Positions 1 through 7,956 of a stretch of 64,000 nt of DNA are shown piece by piece (positions within the stretch are counted from its first letter, which is position 1; each line of letters starts with the position of its first letter). A model generated the notes under the pieces. That model searched no databases. It was not told the DNA's origin and worked only from the letters and a program-made list of their open reading frames with translations. The stretch covers positions 3,579-67,578 of the forward strand of contig DBQM01000037.1 in assembly GCA_002305725.1 (NCBI GenBank), in the 5' to 3' direction. The stretch is from Ruminococcus sp. UBA1394. Its GTDB lineage: Bacteria > Bacillota > Clostridia > Oscillospirales > Ruminococcaceae. The position numbers were made by a program, and so were the translations under genes.

Positions 1-1245
1 AAGTACTACGACCCGCCGCTTATAAACATAATAAATTTTGCCTGCAATGCCTGTCCGGAAGCGCATTATCATGTAACCGACTGCTGTCAGGGCTGTCTGG
101 CTCATCCATGCAAGGAGATATGCCCGAAGGGTGCAATTGAAATTATTCACGGAAAGTCACATATTGACCAGTCAAAATGTGTAAAGTGCGGAAGATGTCA
201 GAGTGTATGTCCTTATAATGCAATAAATAAAATGGAAAGACCGTGCGCAAGAGCCTGCGGAATGTACGCTATCGGCTCGGACGAAAACGGAAAGGCAAAG
301 ATAGATTATGACAAGTGTGTTTCCTGCGGAATGTGTCTTGTAAACTGTCCTTTCGGTGCGATTGTTGACAAGGGACAGATTTTCCAGCTCATCCACGCCA
401 TGAAAACAGGCAAAAAAGTCATTGCGCTTGTTGCTCCGGCATTTGTGGGACAGTTCGGCAAAAACGCCTCTCCGGAAAAGCTGACTGCCGCAATGCGCCG
501 TCTGGGATTTGACAGCGTTGTGGAAGTTGCGATAGGTGCTGACCTCTGCGCAATCGAGGAGGCAAAGGACTTTATAAGAGAAGTACCGGCAAACCAGCCG
601 TTTATGGCTACATCATGCTGTCCGTCATGGTCTGTAATGGCGAAGAAGGTGTTCCCGGAAATCGCTCCTTACATTTCAATGGCTATGACTCCTATGGTAC
701 TTACTGCAAGAATGGTGAAAAAGGAAAATCCTGACGCATATATTGCATTTATCGGACCGTGCGCCGCTAAAAAGCTGGAGGCAAGCAGACGTACAGTCCG
801 CTCGGACGTTGACTTTGTACTTACCTTTGAAGAGCTTATGGGAATGTTTGAGGCAAAGGACGTTAAGTTTGAGGATATTTCCGATGACGAAAACGTTGAA
901 CTCAACGAGGGTACCGGTTCCGGACGTAAGTTTGCTGTCAGCGGAGGAGTTGCCGCTGCTGTTGCCGACGTTATCAGAAAGCTTGACCCTGACCGTGAAA
1001 TAAAGGTTGCGTCTGCGCAGGGACTTAAAGAATGCCGCAAGCTTTTACAGCTTGCAAAGGCAGGCAAATACAACGGCTATCTGCTGGAGGGCATGGGCTG
1101 TCCGGGAGGATGTATAGCCGGTGCAGGAACGCTTCAGCCTGCGGACAAGTCAACTGCTATGGTAAACAAGTATGTTCAGCTTGCAGAAAAGCAGAATTCT
1201 CTTGATTCGGAATACAAGATAGAACTGGGACTGCTGCATGAGTAA
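1..1245 (+). CDS. [FeFe] hydrogenase, monomeric, probably group B (5' truncated by window edge)
   Basis: The frame is open from base 1, so the N-terminus lies outside the window. It starts with cysteine-rich 4Fe-4S modules (CxxC near the edge, then CVKCGRCQSVCP and CVSCGMCLVNCP), which would pass electrons between ferredoxin and the H-cluster. The catalytic domain carries the three H-cluster signatures: TSCCPSW near base 610, GPCAAKKLEA near 760 and EGMGCPGGCIAGAG near 1090. The wording of the second and third motifs fits the group B enzymes of anaerobic Firmicutes better than group A; that subgroup call is inference. The likely role is cytoplasmic H2 evolution or uptake linked to ferredoxin during fermentation. 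It is followed by a strong terminator, so it ends its transcription unit. Confidence 0.9.
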   Translation, partial: KYYDPPLINIINFACNACPEAHYHVTDCCQGCLAHPCKEICPKGAIEIIHGKSHIDQSKCVKCGRCQSVCPYNAINKMERPCARACGMYAIGSDENGKAKIDYDKCVSCGMCLVNCPFGAIVDKGQIFQLIHAMKTGKKVIALVAPAFVGQFGKNASPEKLTAAMRRLGFDSVVEVAIGADLCAIEEAKDFIREVPANQPFMATSCCPSWSVMAKKVFPEIAPYISMAMTPMVLTARMVKKENPDAYIAFIGPCAAKKLEASRRTVRSDVDFVLTFEELMGMFEAKDVKFEDISDDENVELNEGTGSGRKFAVSGGVAAAVADVIRKLDPDREIKVASAQGLKECRKLLQLAKAGKYNGYLLEGMGCPGGCIAGAGTLQPADKSTAMVNKYVQLAEKQNSLDSEYKIELGLLHE

Positions 1246-1266
1246 GTTTATATAAACATGAAAAAA

Positions 1267-1299
1267 GGACGCCCTGCAAGAGAGGGCGTCCTTCAGTTT
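1267..1299 (+). terminator. Rho-independent terminator of the hydrogenase gene
   Basis: A nine-pair stem, GGACGCCCT with AGGGCGTCC, sits 21 bases after the hydrogenase stop and is followed by a T-rich run. Part of this stem sequence recurs, inverted and degraded, at about 33120-33150. Confidence 0.8.
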
Positions 1300-1320
1300 G
1301 TCTAAAAAACTTAAAACTAA

Positions 1321-1393
1321 CGGGCGACCAATGGTCGCCCCTACAAATAACCCCATATTTTACGCTATCGTAGGGGCGAGCATTGCTCGCCCG
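1321..1393. repeat. GC-rich REP-like inverted repeat, copy 1
   Basis: Two palindromic arms, GGGCGACCAATGGTCGCCC and GGGCGAGCATTGCTCGCCC, face each other across 25 A+T-rich bases, each adjoining a CTACA/TGTAG edge. Each arm is itself a hairpin and the two arms can also pair with each other. A second copy with the arm order reversed lies at 2291-2361. This looks like a REP/BIME-class intergenic repeat; no coding function is seen. Confidence 0.8.
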
Positions 1394-1425
1394 AATACTT
1401 AAATATGAACTATTTCTACAGTCTG

Positions 1426-1457
1426 AAGGAAGTCTGTAAAAGGACTTCCTTTTGTTT
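1426..1457 (+). terminator. Terminator-like hairpin
   Basis: AAGGAAGTC and GACTTCCTT form a nine-pair stem with an eight-base loop, followed by TTGTTT. It has no gene directly upstream on the + strand, because the hydrogenase terminator lies before it; it may be the remnant of a lost transcription unit or belong to the repeat cluster. Confidence 0.55.
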
Positions 1458-1468
1458 GGCATGAAAAT

Positions 1469-1600
1469 ATAGTGAACGCAAAAAAGATTTTTACGTTCAC
1501 TATGTTTATTTATTTTTATTGCCTCGCACATCCGCTTACTTCGTTCGCTCCGTGCGTATCGGCTAATAGTAAACAAAAAATAAATTTTTTGTTTACTATA
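1469..1600 (+). repeat. Three-hairpin intergenic repeat (family R1), copy 1
   Basis: The unit has a left hairpin (ATAGTGAACGCAAAA... to ...CGTTCACTAT), a central GC-richer section containing CACATCCGCTTACTTCG, and a right hairpin (ATAGTAAACAAAAAA... to ...TTTGTTTACTAT). Other copies are at 13892-14014, 17163-17291 and 39992-40120, with a remnant at 51231-51258. In this copy the central TTCGTAAGC loop is altered to TTCGTTCGC, so it is the most divergent copy. No reading frame is conserved between copies. Confidence 0.85.
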
Positions 1601-1639
1601 AATATGCAGTAAAAACTTTGTTAAAAAAGCTGTATTTCT

Positions 1640-1668
1640 TTGACTAAGCGGTAAAAAGATGGTATAAT
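1640..1668 (+). promoter_or_regulatory. Orphan sigma-A promoter pointing into the dCMP deaminase gene
   Basis: TTGACT and TATAAT are separated by exactly 17 bases. Transcription would start near 1675 and run antisense through the dCMP deaminase gene; no + strand gene starts before ksgA at 2398. It could make an antisense RNA or be left over from a deleted gene. Confidence 0.6.
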
Positions 1669-1689
1669 AAAATTGTTGAATACGGCGTA

Positions 1690-2175
1690 TCAGTATCCCT
1701 CATGAATAATGGATTCATCGTTGTCTATCCAGCTTTCAACGTCGATTATTTTATACTCGTCATGGGTGATTCTTACAATAACCCTTGATATTCCCGCATT
1801 GATGATATATCTTTTGCACATCATGCAAGGCTCGATATTGCCGTCGATTTCTCCTGTCTTTGCGTCATGGCAGGCAAGGTAAATATCTGAGCCTATAAGG
1901 TCGGAGCGTGATGCGGAGATTATGGCGTTAGCCTCGGCGTGTACCGCACGGCAAAGCTCATAGCGCTGTCCTTTTGGAATGTTCAGCTTGTCACGGCTGC
2001 ACTGTCCGGCGTCGGAACAGTTCATGCGTCCTCTTGGAGCGCCGTTGTATCCGGTTGAGATAATCTGGTCGTTTTTGACTATTATTGCGCCGAAATTTCT
2101 TCTTAAACAGGTGCTGCGTTCAAGGACGGTTTCGGCAATATCAAGATAATAATTTGTTTTGTCACGTCTTTTCAT
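1690..2175 (-). CDS. Deoxycytidylate (dCMP) deaminase, ComEB family
   Basis: The protein (161 residues) belongs to the zinc-dependent cytidine/dCMP deaminase fold and would convert dCMP to dUMP for thymidylate synthesis in the cytoplasm. The zinc and catalytic motifs are visible as VHAEANAI (HAE, with the proton-shuttling Glu) and EPCMMC (PCxxC). An internal stretch rich in Cys and Asp around residues 50-65 is typical of the ComEB/dCMP deaminase group. I chose the ATG at 2175 because GGAGG lies seven bases upstream; an in-frame start ten codons earlier has no such site. The gene stands alone between two GC-rich REP-like repeats, with its own promoter. Confidence 0.88.
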   Translation of the reverse strand: MKRRDKTNYYLDIAETVLERSTCLRRNFGAIIVKNDQIISTGYNGAPRGRMNCSDAGQCSRDKLNIPKGQRYELCRAVHAEANAIISASRSDLIGSDIYLACHDAKTGEIDGNIEPCMMCKRYIINAGISRVIVRITHDEYKIIDVESWIDNDESIIHEGY

Positions 2176-2211
2176 AAATTTCCTCCGTGGAAATGGATTT
2201 ATCATAATTTA

Positions 2212-2240
2212 ATTATATATAATTTTTGTGGATTTTGCAA
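2212..2240 (-). promoter_or_regulatory. Sigma-A promoter for the dCMP deaminase gene
   Basis: On the minus strand TTGCAA and TATAAT are separated by 17 bases, placing the start site about 30 bases before the ATG. Confidence 0.65.
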
Positions 2241-2290
2241 GAGTAAAAATCAAATGATTACATAAATTGATATTTGCGAAAAATAACTCT

Positions 2291-2361
2291 TGTAGGGGCG
2301 AACATTGCTCGCCCGAGTTGAAAAACATTAAATCTACGGGCGACCAATGGTCGCCCCTACA
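2291..2361. repeat. GC-rich REP-like inverted repeat, copy 2
   Basis: TGTAGGGGCGAACATTGCTCGCCCG and its near-reverse complement, ending CGCCCCTACA, flank 22 A+T-rich bases. The arms are the same as in copy 1 (1321-1393) but in the opposite order. It ends only 36 bases before the ksgA start codon, so it lies in the ksgA leader. Confidence 0.8.
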
Positions 2362-2397
2362 AAAACCAATCAGTTTTGTATTAAAAAGGAAAAATAT

Positions 2398-3258
2398 ATG
2401 AAAAATCTTACGAATATTAATGTAGTAAAGGAACTGCTCGAAAAATACGGGTTCACCTTTTCAAAGGGACTGGGGCAGAATTTTCTCATAAACCCCTCAG
2501 TCTGCCCGAAAATTGCTGAATACGGTCTGGCACAGGAGGGCTACGGCATACTTGAAATAGGTACGGGTTTCGGCACTCTTACGGCTGAACTTGCAAAACG
2601 TGCCGACAAGGTAACAGCGGTTGAGATAGACTCACGGCTTCTGCCGGTGCTTGAAGAAACACTCTCCGATTTTGACAATGTTCAAATAATAAATGACGAC
2701 ATCATGAAGGTCAATTTAACTGAACTTGTTGAAACTGAATTTGCCGGAATGAAAACCGCAGTATGTGCCAATCTCCCTTACTATATCACTTCTCCGGTCA
2801 TAATGCTGCTGCTTGAAAGCGAGATACCTGTTGAGGCGATAACCGTTATGGTGCAGAAAGAGGCGGCTCAGCGGCTCTGTGCAAAGGTGGGGACAAGACA
2901 GGCAGGGGCGGTTACTGCCGCTGTGCAGTTCTACGGCAGGGCGGAAAAGCTTTTTGACGTTTCAAGGGGCAGTTTTATGCCAGCGCCGAAAGTTGATTCC
3001 GCTGTTATACAGATTCGTCCGGACAATCATTACCGCAGCATGGTCAAAGACAAGGAACTGTTTTTCAGAGTTGTGAGAGGGGCGTTTTCACAGAGAAGAA
3101 AGACAATGGCAAATTCTCTCTCCTCAATGCTGGGACTTTCAAAGGAACAGCTTTATGACTGCATGGACAAAACCGGCATAGACAGAAACGTCAGAGCCGA
3201 ACAGCTTTCAATGGAACAGCTTATTGAGTTTTCCAATGAGCTTTCGGGAAATATCTGA
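2398..3258 (+). CDS. ksgA: 16S rRNA (adenine1518/1519-N6)-dimethyltransferase KsgA/RsmA
   Basis: This 286-residue SAM-dependent enzyme dimethylates two adjacent adenosines in the 3' end helix of 16S rRNA during small-subunit assembly. The family motifs are all present: GQNFL near residue 24, the SAM-binding EIGTGFGTLT near 53 and the catalytic NLPYYI near 124. Length matches the family (about 270-290). I chose the ATG at 2398, with AAAAGGA upstream; the frame continues upstream through the REP-like repeat, which argues against the earlier start. Confidence 0.95.
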   Translation: MKNLTNINVVKELLEKYGFTFSKGLGQNFLINPSVCPKIAEYGLAQEGYGILEIGTGFGTLTAELAKRADKVTAVEIDSRLLPVLEETLSDFDNVQIINDDIMKVNLTELVETEFAGMKTAVCANLPYYITSPVIMLLLESEIPVEAITVMVQKEAAQRLCAKVGTRQAGAVTAAVQFYGRAEKLFDVSRGSFMPAPKVDSAVIQIRPDNHYRSMVKDKELFFRVVRGAFSQRRKTMANSLSSMLGLSKEQLYDCMDKTGIDRNVRAEQLSMEQLIEFSNELSGNI

Positions 3259-3297
3259 TTTTCCATAAATCCACCATTTCCCGTCCTTAATTTATTC

Positions 3298-3336
3298 TGC
3301 CGATTGACATTTATTTACTGACTTATAGCTTATAAT
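3298..3336 (+). promoter_or_regulatory. Candidate Spo0A-type promoter for spoIIE
   Basis: TTGACA at 3304 and TATAAT at 3331 are consensus hexamers but 21 bases apart, not 17. Bacillus subtilis spoIIE and spoIIG promoters, which need Spo0A, are known for 21-22-base spacing. TGCCGAT at 3298 overlaps the -35 and differs from the 0A box TGNCGAA at one position. Control by Spo0A is inference. Confidence 0.5.
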
Positions 3337-3396
3337 AAAAGAATACTGAAAAAGCAGACGGCTTTGGGAAGTAAATAAAAAACAGGTGGTTAAAAA

Positions 3397-5634
3397 ATGC
3401 TGAAAGAAATGGTACTTGAAAAAAGAGGACGCAGTTTTAACGTCCCGACAATGATTATTGCACTTGGTTCGTCAATGCTGCTGGCGTATTCGACCTTTGG
3501 GGGCGTTCCGTCACCGCTTAACTGCGCTCTTGCAGCGGCAGTCCCTCCGGCTTATTCGGCGGCGGTGCTGGCCGGGAGTATGATAACGTATTTTGCGTCC
3601 GGCGGTATCGGCGACTTCGCTATGGTGATGTGTGCACTGCTTCTGATAACGGTGGGGAAGTGGATAATACGTGATGAGGATTCGGCGGTGTTCAGCGCTG
3701 GTATTGCGGCAATCTGTCTTGGCTTTTCCGGTATAATCTTCGGACTGCTTGTTGACAGAAGTATGTCGGCAGTTCTGATAAATATTCTTCTTGCGGCTGT
3801 TACAGGATTGTCGGTATATTTTATACATAACGCAAGTATACTTATTTATGCGGATAAGCCTTTAAAGCTTGACCGCAAGGCTGAAATGGCGGTTGCAGTT
3901 GTCTATATGCTGGCGGTTACCGCTCTCTGCTCCCTTAATGTATCAGTCATCAACGCCGGAAGAATTGCAGGAATTGCTGTTTTGCTTTGTGCCGCAAAGA
4001 GATTCAGACATTCGGGGGGAGTAGTTTTCGGAGTACTCACAACAGCCGGTATATTTTTAAATTCCGCTGAGCTTGGCATTCCTGCGGCGTTTCTTGGAAT
4101 TGCCGGATTTGCTGCCGGATTTGCCGCTGACTACAGCAAGGTAAGCGTGGCGGCGGCTTTTCTGACGGTCAATTTCTGCGGTCAGCTGATTACAGGCATG
4201 AACGACGCCTCGTTCTTTTTGCAGGCGGACGCAGTTTTAGGCAGTATCGTCTTTATGCTGATTCCGGAAAAGGCTATTATGTTCGGACAGGTTATCCGTG
4301 AAAACGAGGAAGACGGCGGCGAACAGCTTGTAAAGGCGAGAATGGATTTTGTTGCCGGAACGCTTGTTGACGTGCGCAGAAATGTGGAGGATATCATAAA
4401 GTGCCTTGAGAAAAATACTGTACCGTTCAATACGGTAAACGAAGTCAGCGAGAGAGTATGCTCAAAATGCAGAAACAAGACGCTTTGCTGGGAAACTAAC
4501 TATGAAAAGACCAATGCCTGTTTTTTAAGACTTGAAAAGCAGAGCAATCCGGGGGTTGACAGCTTTCCGGGAGGACTTGACCATTGCAGCAGAAAATTTG
4601 AAATTGCGGAAAACTTTATGAGATGCCGCAAGGAAGACGCTATAAACAAAATGCTGTCCGCAAGGCTGAATGAGAGCAGAAACTTTTTGTTTACACAGAT
4701 GGAAACAACTGAGGGAATTCTCTCGTCCCTTTCCGACAAAATGAATTTCAGCTACAGCAAGAGTCTGACACAGTCCCTCTGCGGACTTCTTGAAAGTATG
4801 GAGATATCCTTTACAACAGCCATAGCTTATTTTAACAGGAGCGACCGTCTTATTGCGGAGGTCTATGTAAAGGAGCTGCCGGAGATATCAATGGAGGAAC
4901 TTGCAGGAATTCTTTCGGAGGAGTTCCACACTTCAATGGAGGCGTCAGAACCTGTCAGCTGCGGCAGTGAAACACGACTGAGATTCAACAGAAAGACACG
5001 TTACTGCGTTGATTTTTCAGCGGCACAGAAAAGCGCACGTGAAAATCAGCCGTCCGGCGACAGCTGGGGATTTTTTGAGGACGGTCTGGGATATGCCTAT
5101 ATTTTCATATCCGACGGCATGGGCAGCGGCAAACAGGCGGCGCTTGATTCGGCAATCGTGTCAAAGCTTTTCAGAAGGCTTATAAAATCGGGCATAGACT
5201 GCGGCTGTGCTGTTAAAATGCTCAATTCAATCATGCTTACAAAATCGGGGGAGGAAAGCTTTGCAACTCTTGATATTGCAAGAATTGACCTTGAAACCTG
5301 TGAGCTTACTCTTTTTAAATCGGGAGCGTCGTCAACCCTTATAAAATATGACGATTCAGTCATGATGTTCAATTCGCCGTCCAATCCTATAGGAATTATC
5401 CAGGATACTCAGATTTTCACAAGGGACTGTAACTTTGACGCAGGAAATATTCTTGTTATGCTGTCGGACGGTGTTGACGAATCACTTTACCTTTATATAA
5501 AGGACGAACTTTTAAAGGGCGGTGAACTGAAAGAAATAACAGAAAATGTATGCAGCAGTGCCGGAAAAAACAGCAGAGCTGCACTCAGAGATGACATAAC
5601 TGTAGCTATGGCGGAGGTAAAAGAAAGAGCATAA
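3397..5634 (+). CDS. spoIIE: Stage II sporulation protein E, membrane PP2C-type phosphatase
   Basis: The 745-residue protein has a hydrophobic N-terminal half with about ten predicted membrane segments (residues ~15-300), a cytoplasmic middle region containing a Cys cluster (CSKCRNKTLCW near residue 355) and a C-terminal PP2C phosphatase domain with ISDGMGSGKQA near 571 and MLSDGVDE near 689. In Bacillus, SpoIIE sits at the asymmetric septum and dephosphorylates SpoIIAA to activate sigma-F in the forespore. It is somewhat shorter than the Bacillus protein (about 827). AGGTGG lies before the ATG. Together with bofA and spoVG it suggests the organism sporulates or descends from a sporulating line. 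Confidence 0.9.
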   Translation: MLKEMVLEKRGRSFNVPTMIIALGSSMLLAYSTFGGVPSPLNCALAAAVPPAYSAAVLAGSMITYFASGGIGDFAMVMCALLLITVGKWIIRDEDSAVFSAGIAAICLGFSGIIFGLLVDRSMSAVLINILLAAVTGLSVYFIHNASILIYADKPLKLDRKAEMAVAVVYMLAVTALCSLNVSVINAGRIAGIAVLLCAAKRFRHSGGVVFGVLTTAGIFLNSAELGIPAAFLGIAGFAAGFAADYSKVSVAAAFLTVNFCGQLITGMNDASFFLQADAVLGSIVFMLIPEKAIMFGQVIRENEEDGGEQLVKARMDFVAGTLVDVRRNVEDIIKCLEKNTVPFNTVNEVSERVCSKCRNKTLCWETNYEKTNACFLRLEKQSNPGVDSFPGGLDHCSRKFEIAENFMRCRKEDAINKMLSARLNESRNFLFTQMETTEGILSSLSDKMNFSYSKSLTQSLCGLLESMEISFTTAIAYFNRSDRLIAEVYVKELPEISMEELAGILSEEFHTSMEASEPVSCGSETRLRFNRKTRYCVDFSAAQKSARENQPSGDSWGFFEDGLGYAYIFISDGMGSGKQAALDSAIVSKLFRRLIKSGIDCGCAVKMLNSIMLTKSGEESFATLDIARIDLETCELTLFKSGASSTLIKYDDSVMMFNSPSNPIGIIQDTQIFTRDCNFDAGNILVMLSDGVDESLYLYIKDELLKGGELKEITENVCSSAGKNSRAALRDDITVAMAEVKERA

Positions 5635-5775
5635 AATATTTACAAATCTTTCCTTTTTGTGTAACCTGGCATAAATGTTATTTCTTTTAAACTGTTGCTT
5701 TGTATTATTTGCACTAATTTAACCAATCAAAACTATCTAATTTTTATGAAGTTTATTTATACTGCATAAAAAAGC

Positions 5776-5804
5776 TTGAATAGTGACCCGAAAAATGTTA
5801 AAAT
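5776..5804 (+). promoter_or_regulatory. Sigma-A promoter for glgB
   Basis: TTGAAT and TAAAAT are 17 bases apart, 24 bases before the glgB start codon. It is probably the promoter of the whole glycogen cluster. Confidence 0.6.
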
Positions 5805-5827
5805 ATATGTAATAAGGAGGAATTGAC

Positions 5828-7846
5828 ATGAATACATCAAAAACCGGTAAAATTCCGGAATCTTACGAATTTCCGTTATATCTGTTCTACCAGGGTAAAA
5901 ACAGCGAAGCTTACAAATTTTTCGGTGTACATTCAGTTGATAATAAAAGCAGCAAGTGTTATTGCTTTCGTGTCTGGGCTCCGAATGCGAAAAGCGTTTC
6001 AGTTGTAGGCGATTTCAATCAGTGGGATAAAAATGCAAATCCTATGGAGAAAATCGCTGACGGAATATGGGAAACTTTTATTTCGGGTCTTGAACAGTTT
6101 GATGCATACAAATACTGTATTGAAACTCAGAAGGGCAAATTCCTGCTGAAATCAGACCCGTATGCAAATCATTTTGAAACAAGACCGGGGACTGCGTCTA
6201 AAATATATGAGTGCTCGTATGAGTGGACTGATGAAAAATGGCGGGCTGAAAAGTCCAAAAAAATCATATATAAGAGTCCTGTGAATATTTACGAGGTGCA
6301 TTTAGGCTCATGGATGCTTGATGAAAATGACAATCATTTAAGCTATGTTGCCTTTGCCGAGAAAATTATTCCGTATATGAAAAAAATGTCATATACTCAC
6401 ATTGAGCTTATGCCGCTTACGGAATATCCTTACGACGGCTCATGGGGTTATCAGGTAACAGGCTATTTTGCACCGACTTCAAGGTTCGGTACACCGGACG
6501 ATTTCAAGAGAATGGTGGATATGTTCCACAATGCCGGAATAGGTATTATTCTTGACTGGGTACCGGCTCATTTCCCGAAGGACGCAAGCGGTCTTTACGA
6601 GTTTGACGGCACCTGCTGCTATGAATATACTGACGAAAGAAAAAGCGAGCATAAGTCATGGGGCACAAGAGTTTTTGACTACGGCAGGGGAGAGGTTTGC
6701 TCCTTCCTGATATCAAGCGCCAATTACTGGATATCTGAATACCACATTGACGGAATCAGAGTTGACGCTGTGGCATCAATGCTTTATCTTGACTATGACA
6801 GGCGTGACGGCGAATGGTGTCCTAACATTTACGGCGGCAAGGAAAACCTTGAGGCTATTGAATTTTTAAAGCATCTTAACGAGGCAGTATTCCTCAAAAA
6901 TCCGGATGTTCTGATGATTGCCGAGGAATCAACAGCGTGGCCGCTGGTTACAAAGCCTACGGATATCGGCGGACTTGGATTCAATTTCAAGTGGAATATG
7001 GGCTGGATGAACGACATGATACAGTATATGTCACTTGACCCTATCTACAGGGCGTTTAACCACGACAAGCTGACATTCTCGTTCTTCTACTGCTTCTCTG
7101 AAAATTACGTTCTGCCTATCTCTCATGATGAGGTAGTACACGGAAAATGCTCAATGCTTGAAAAAATGCCGGGTACATATGAACAGAAGTGCAGCTCATA
7201 CAGAGCATTTCTTGCGTACATGATGGCGCATCCGGGCAAAAAGCTGCTCTTTATGGGACAGGAATTTGCTCAGACAAATGAATGGAATTATCAGACTCAG
7301 CTTGACTGGGCGGCACTTGAAGAGGAAAACCACAGGAAGATACATCTCTTCTCGGAAAAACTCAATAAATTTTATCTGGATAATCCGCCGCTGTGGCAGA
7401 ATGACGATTCATGGCAGGGATTCAGCTGGATTTCCCATGACGATTACACCCAGAGCGTTATTGCGTTCAGAAGATTTGATGATAACGGCGATGAGCTTAT
7501 CGTAGTCTGCAACTTCGTTCCGGTTGAGAGAAAGGATTACAAGATAGGTGTTCCTTATGAGGGTGAATACAAGCTGGTGTTCAGCTCGGACGCTGTTGAG
7601 TTCGGCGGAGAGGGTATTACTAAAAAGTCAATGAAATCAAAGTCCTATGCAATGCATGGCTTTGAGGACAGCATTTCCCTCGACCTTGCACCGCTTTCTG
7701 TAATCTACTTAAAGCCTTATCCGGCACCAAAGCCGAAAACAGTGCTTATTCCTGAAACGGAAGAGAAGAAAACAAAAACAAAGAAAAGCAGTACTGAGAA
7801 GAAAATAAAGTCTGACAAAGTTTTAAAAGATAGTTCAGCGCTTTAA
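5828..7846 (+). CDS. glgB: 1,4-alpha-glucan branching enzyme GlgB
   Basis: GlgB makes alpha-1,6 branches in glycogen by cutting and transferring alpha-1,4 chains. The 672-residue protein has an N-terminal CBM48/Ig-like domain (about 30-125, with VVGDFNQWD), the GH13 barrel and a C-terminal beta domain. Catalytic positions are visible: nucleophile Asp in GIRVDA (~313), acid/base Glu in IAEES (~366) and stabilising Asp in ISHDEV (~434). AAGGAGG precedes the ATG. Unusually, the last ~40 residues form a Lys/Thr/Ser-rich, Pro-containing tail outside the catalytic fold. It is the first gene of glgB-glgC-glgD-glgA. Confidence 0.95.
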   Translation: MNTSKTGKIPESYEFPLYLFYQGKNSEAYKFFGVHSVDNKSSKCYCFRVWAPNAKSVSVVGDFNQWDKNANPMEKIADGIWETFISGLEQFDAYKYCIETQKGKFLLKSDPYANHFETRPGTASKIYECSYEWTDEKWRAEKSKKIIYKSPVNIYEVHLGSWMLDENDNHLSYVAFAEKIIPYMKKMSYTHIELMPLTEYPYDGSWGYQVTGYFAPTSRFGTPDDFKRMVDMFHNAGIGIILDWVPAHFPKDASGLYEFDGTCCYEYTDERKSEHKSWGTRVFDYGRGEVCSFLISSANYWISEYHIDGIRVDAVASMLYLDYDRRDGEWCPNIYGGKENLEAIEFLKHLNEAVFLKNPDVLMIAEESTAWPLVTKPTDIGGLGFNFKWNMGWMNDMIQYMSLDPIYRAFNHDKLTFSFFYCFSENYVLPISHDEVVHGKCSMLEKMPGTYEQKCSSYRAFLAYMMAHPGKKLLFMGQEFAQTNEWNYQTQLDWAALEEENHRKIHLFSEKLNKFYLDNPPLWQNDDSWQGFSWISHDDYTQSVIAFRRFDDNGDELIVVCNFVPVERKDYKIGVPYEGEYKLVFSSDAVEFGGEGITKKSMKSKSYAMHGFEDSISLDLAPLSVIYLKPYPAPKPKTVLIPETEEKKTKTKKSSTEKKIKSDKVLKDSSAL

Positions 7847-7847
7847 T

Positions 7848-7884
7848 ACAGCAAACGCACATTCTTGTGCGTTACTGCTGTTTT
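7848..7884 (+). terminator. Hairpin between glgB and glgC
   Basis: CAGCAAACGCAC pairs with GTGCGTTACTGCTG, followed by TTTT. It could end or attenuate the glgB transcript, lowering expression of glgCDA, or stabilise the glgB mRNA end. Confidence 0.6.
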
Positions 7885-7956
7885 AAGGCTTTTGGATAAA
7901 AACAATTTAAATTTTGCCGCATTTAAGGGGTAAGCGGCAAAGTCAGGAGGAAAGAT

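Noticed and set aside
1157..1576. Minus-strand frame across the repeats after the hydrogenase gene
   Set aside because: It is composed of terminator, REP-like repeat and R1 sequence; no copy of R1 keeps it open in the same way.
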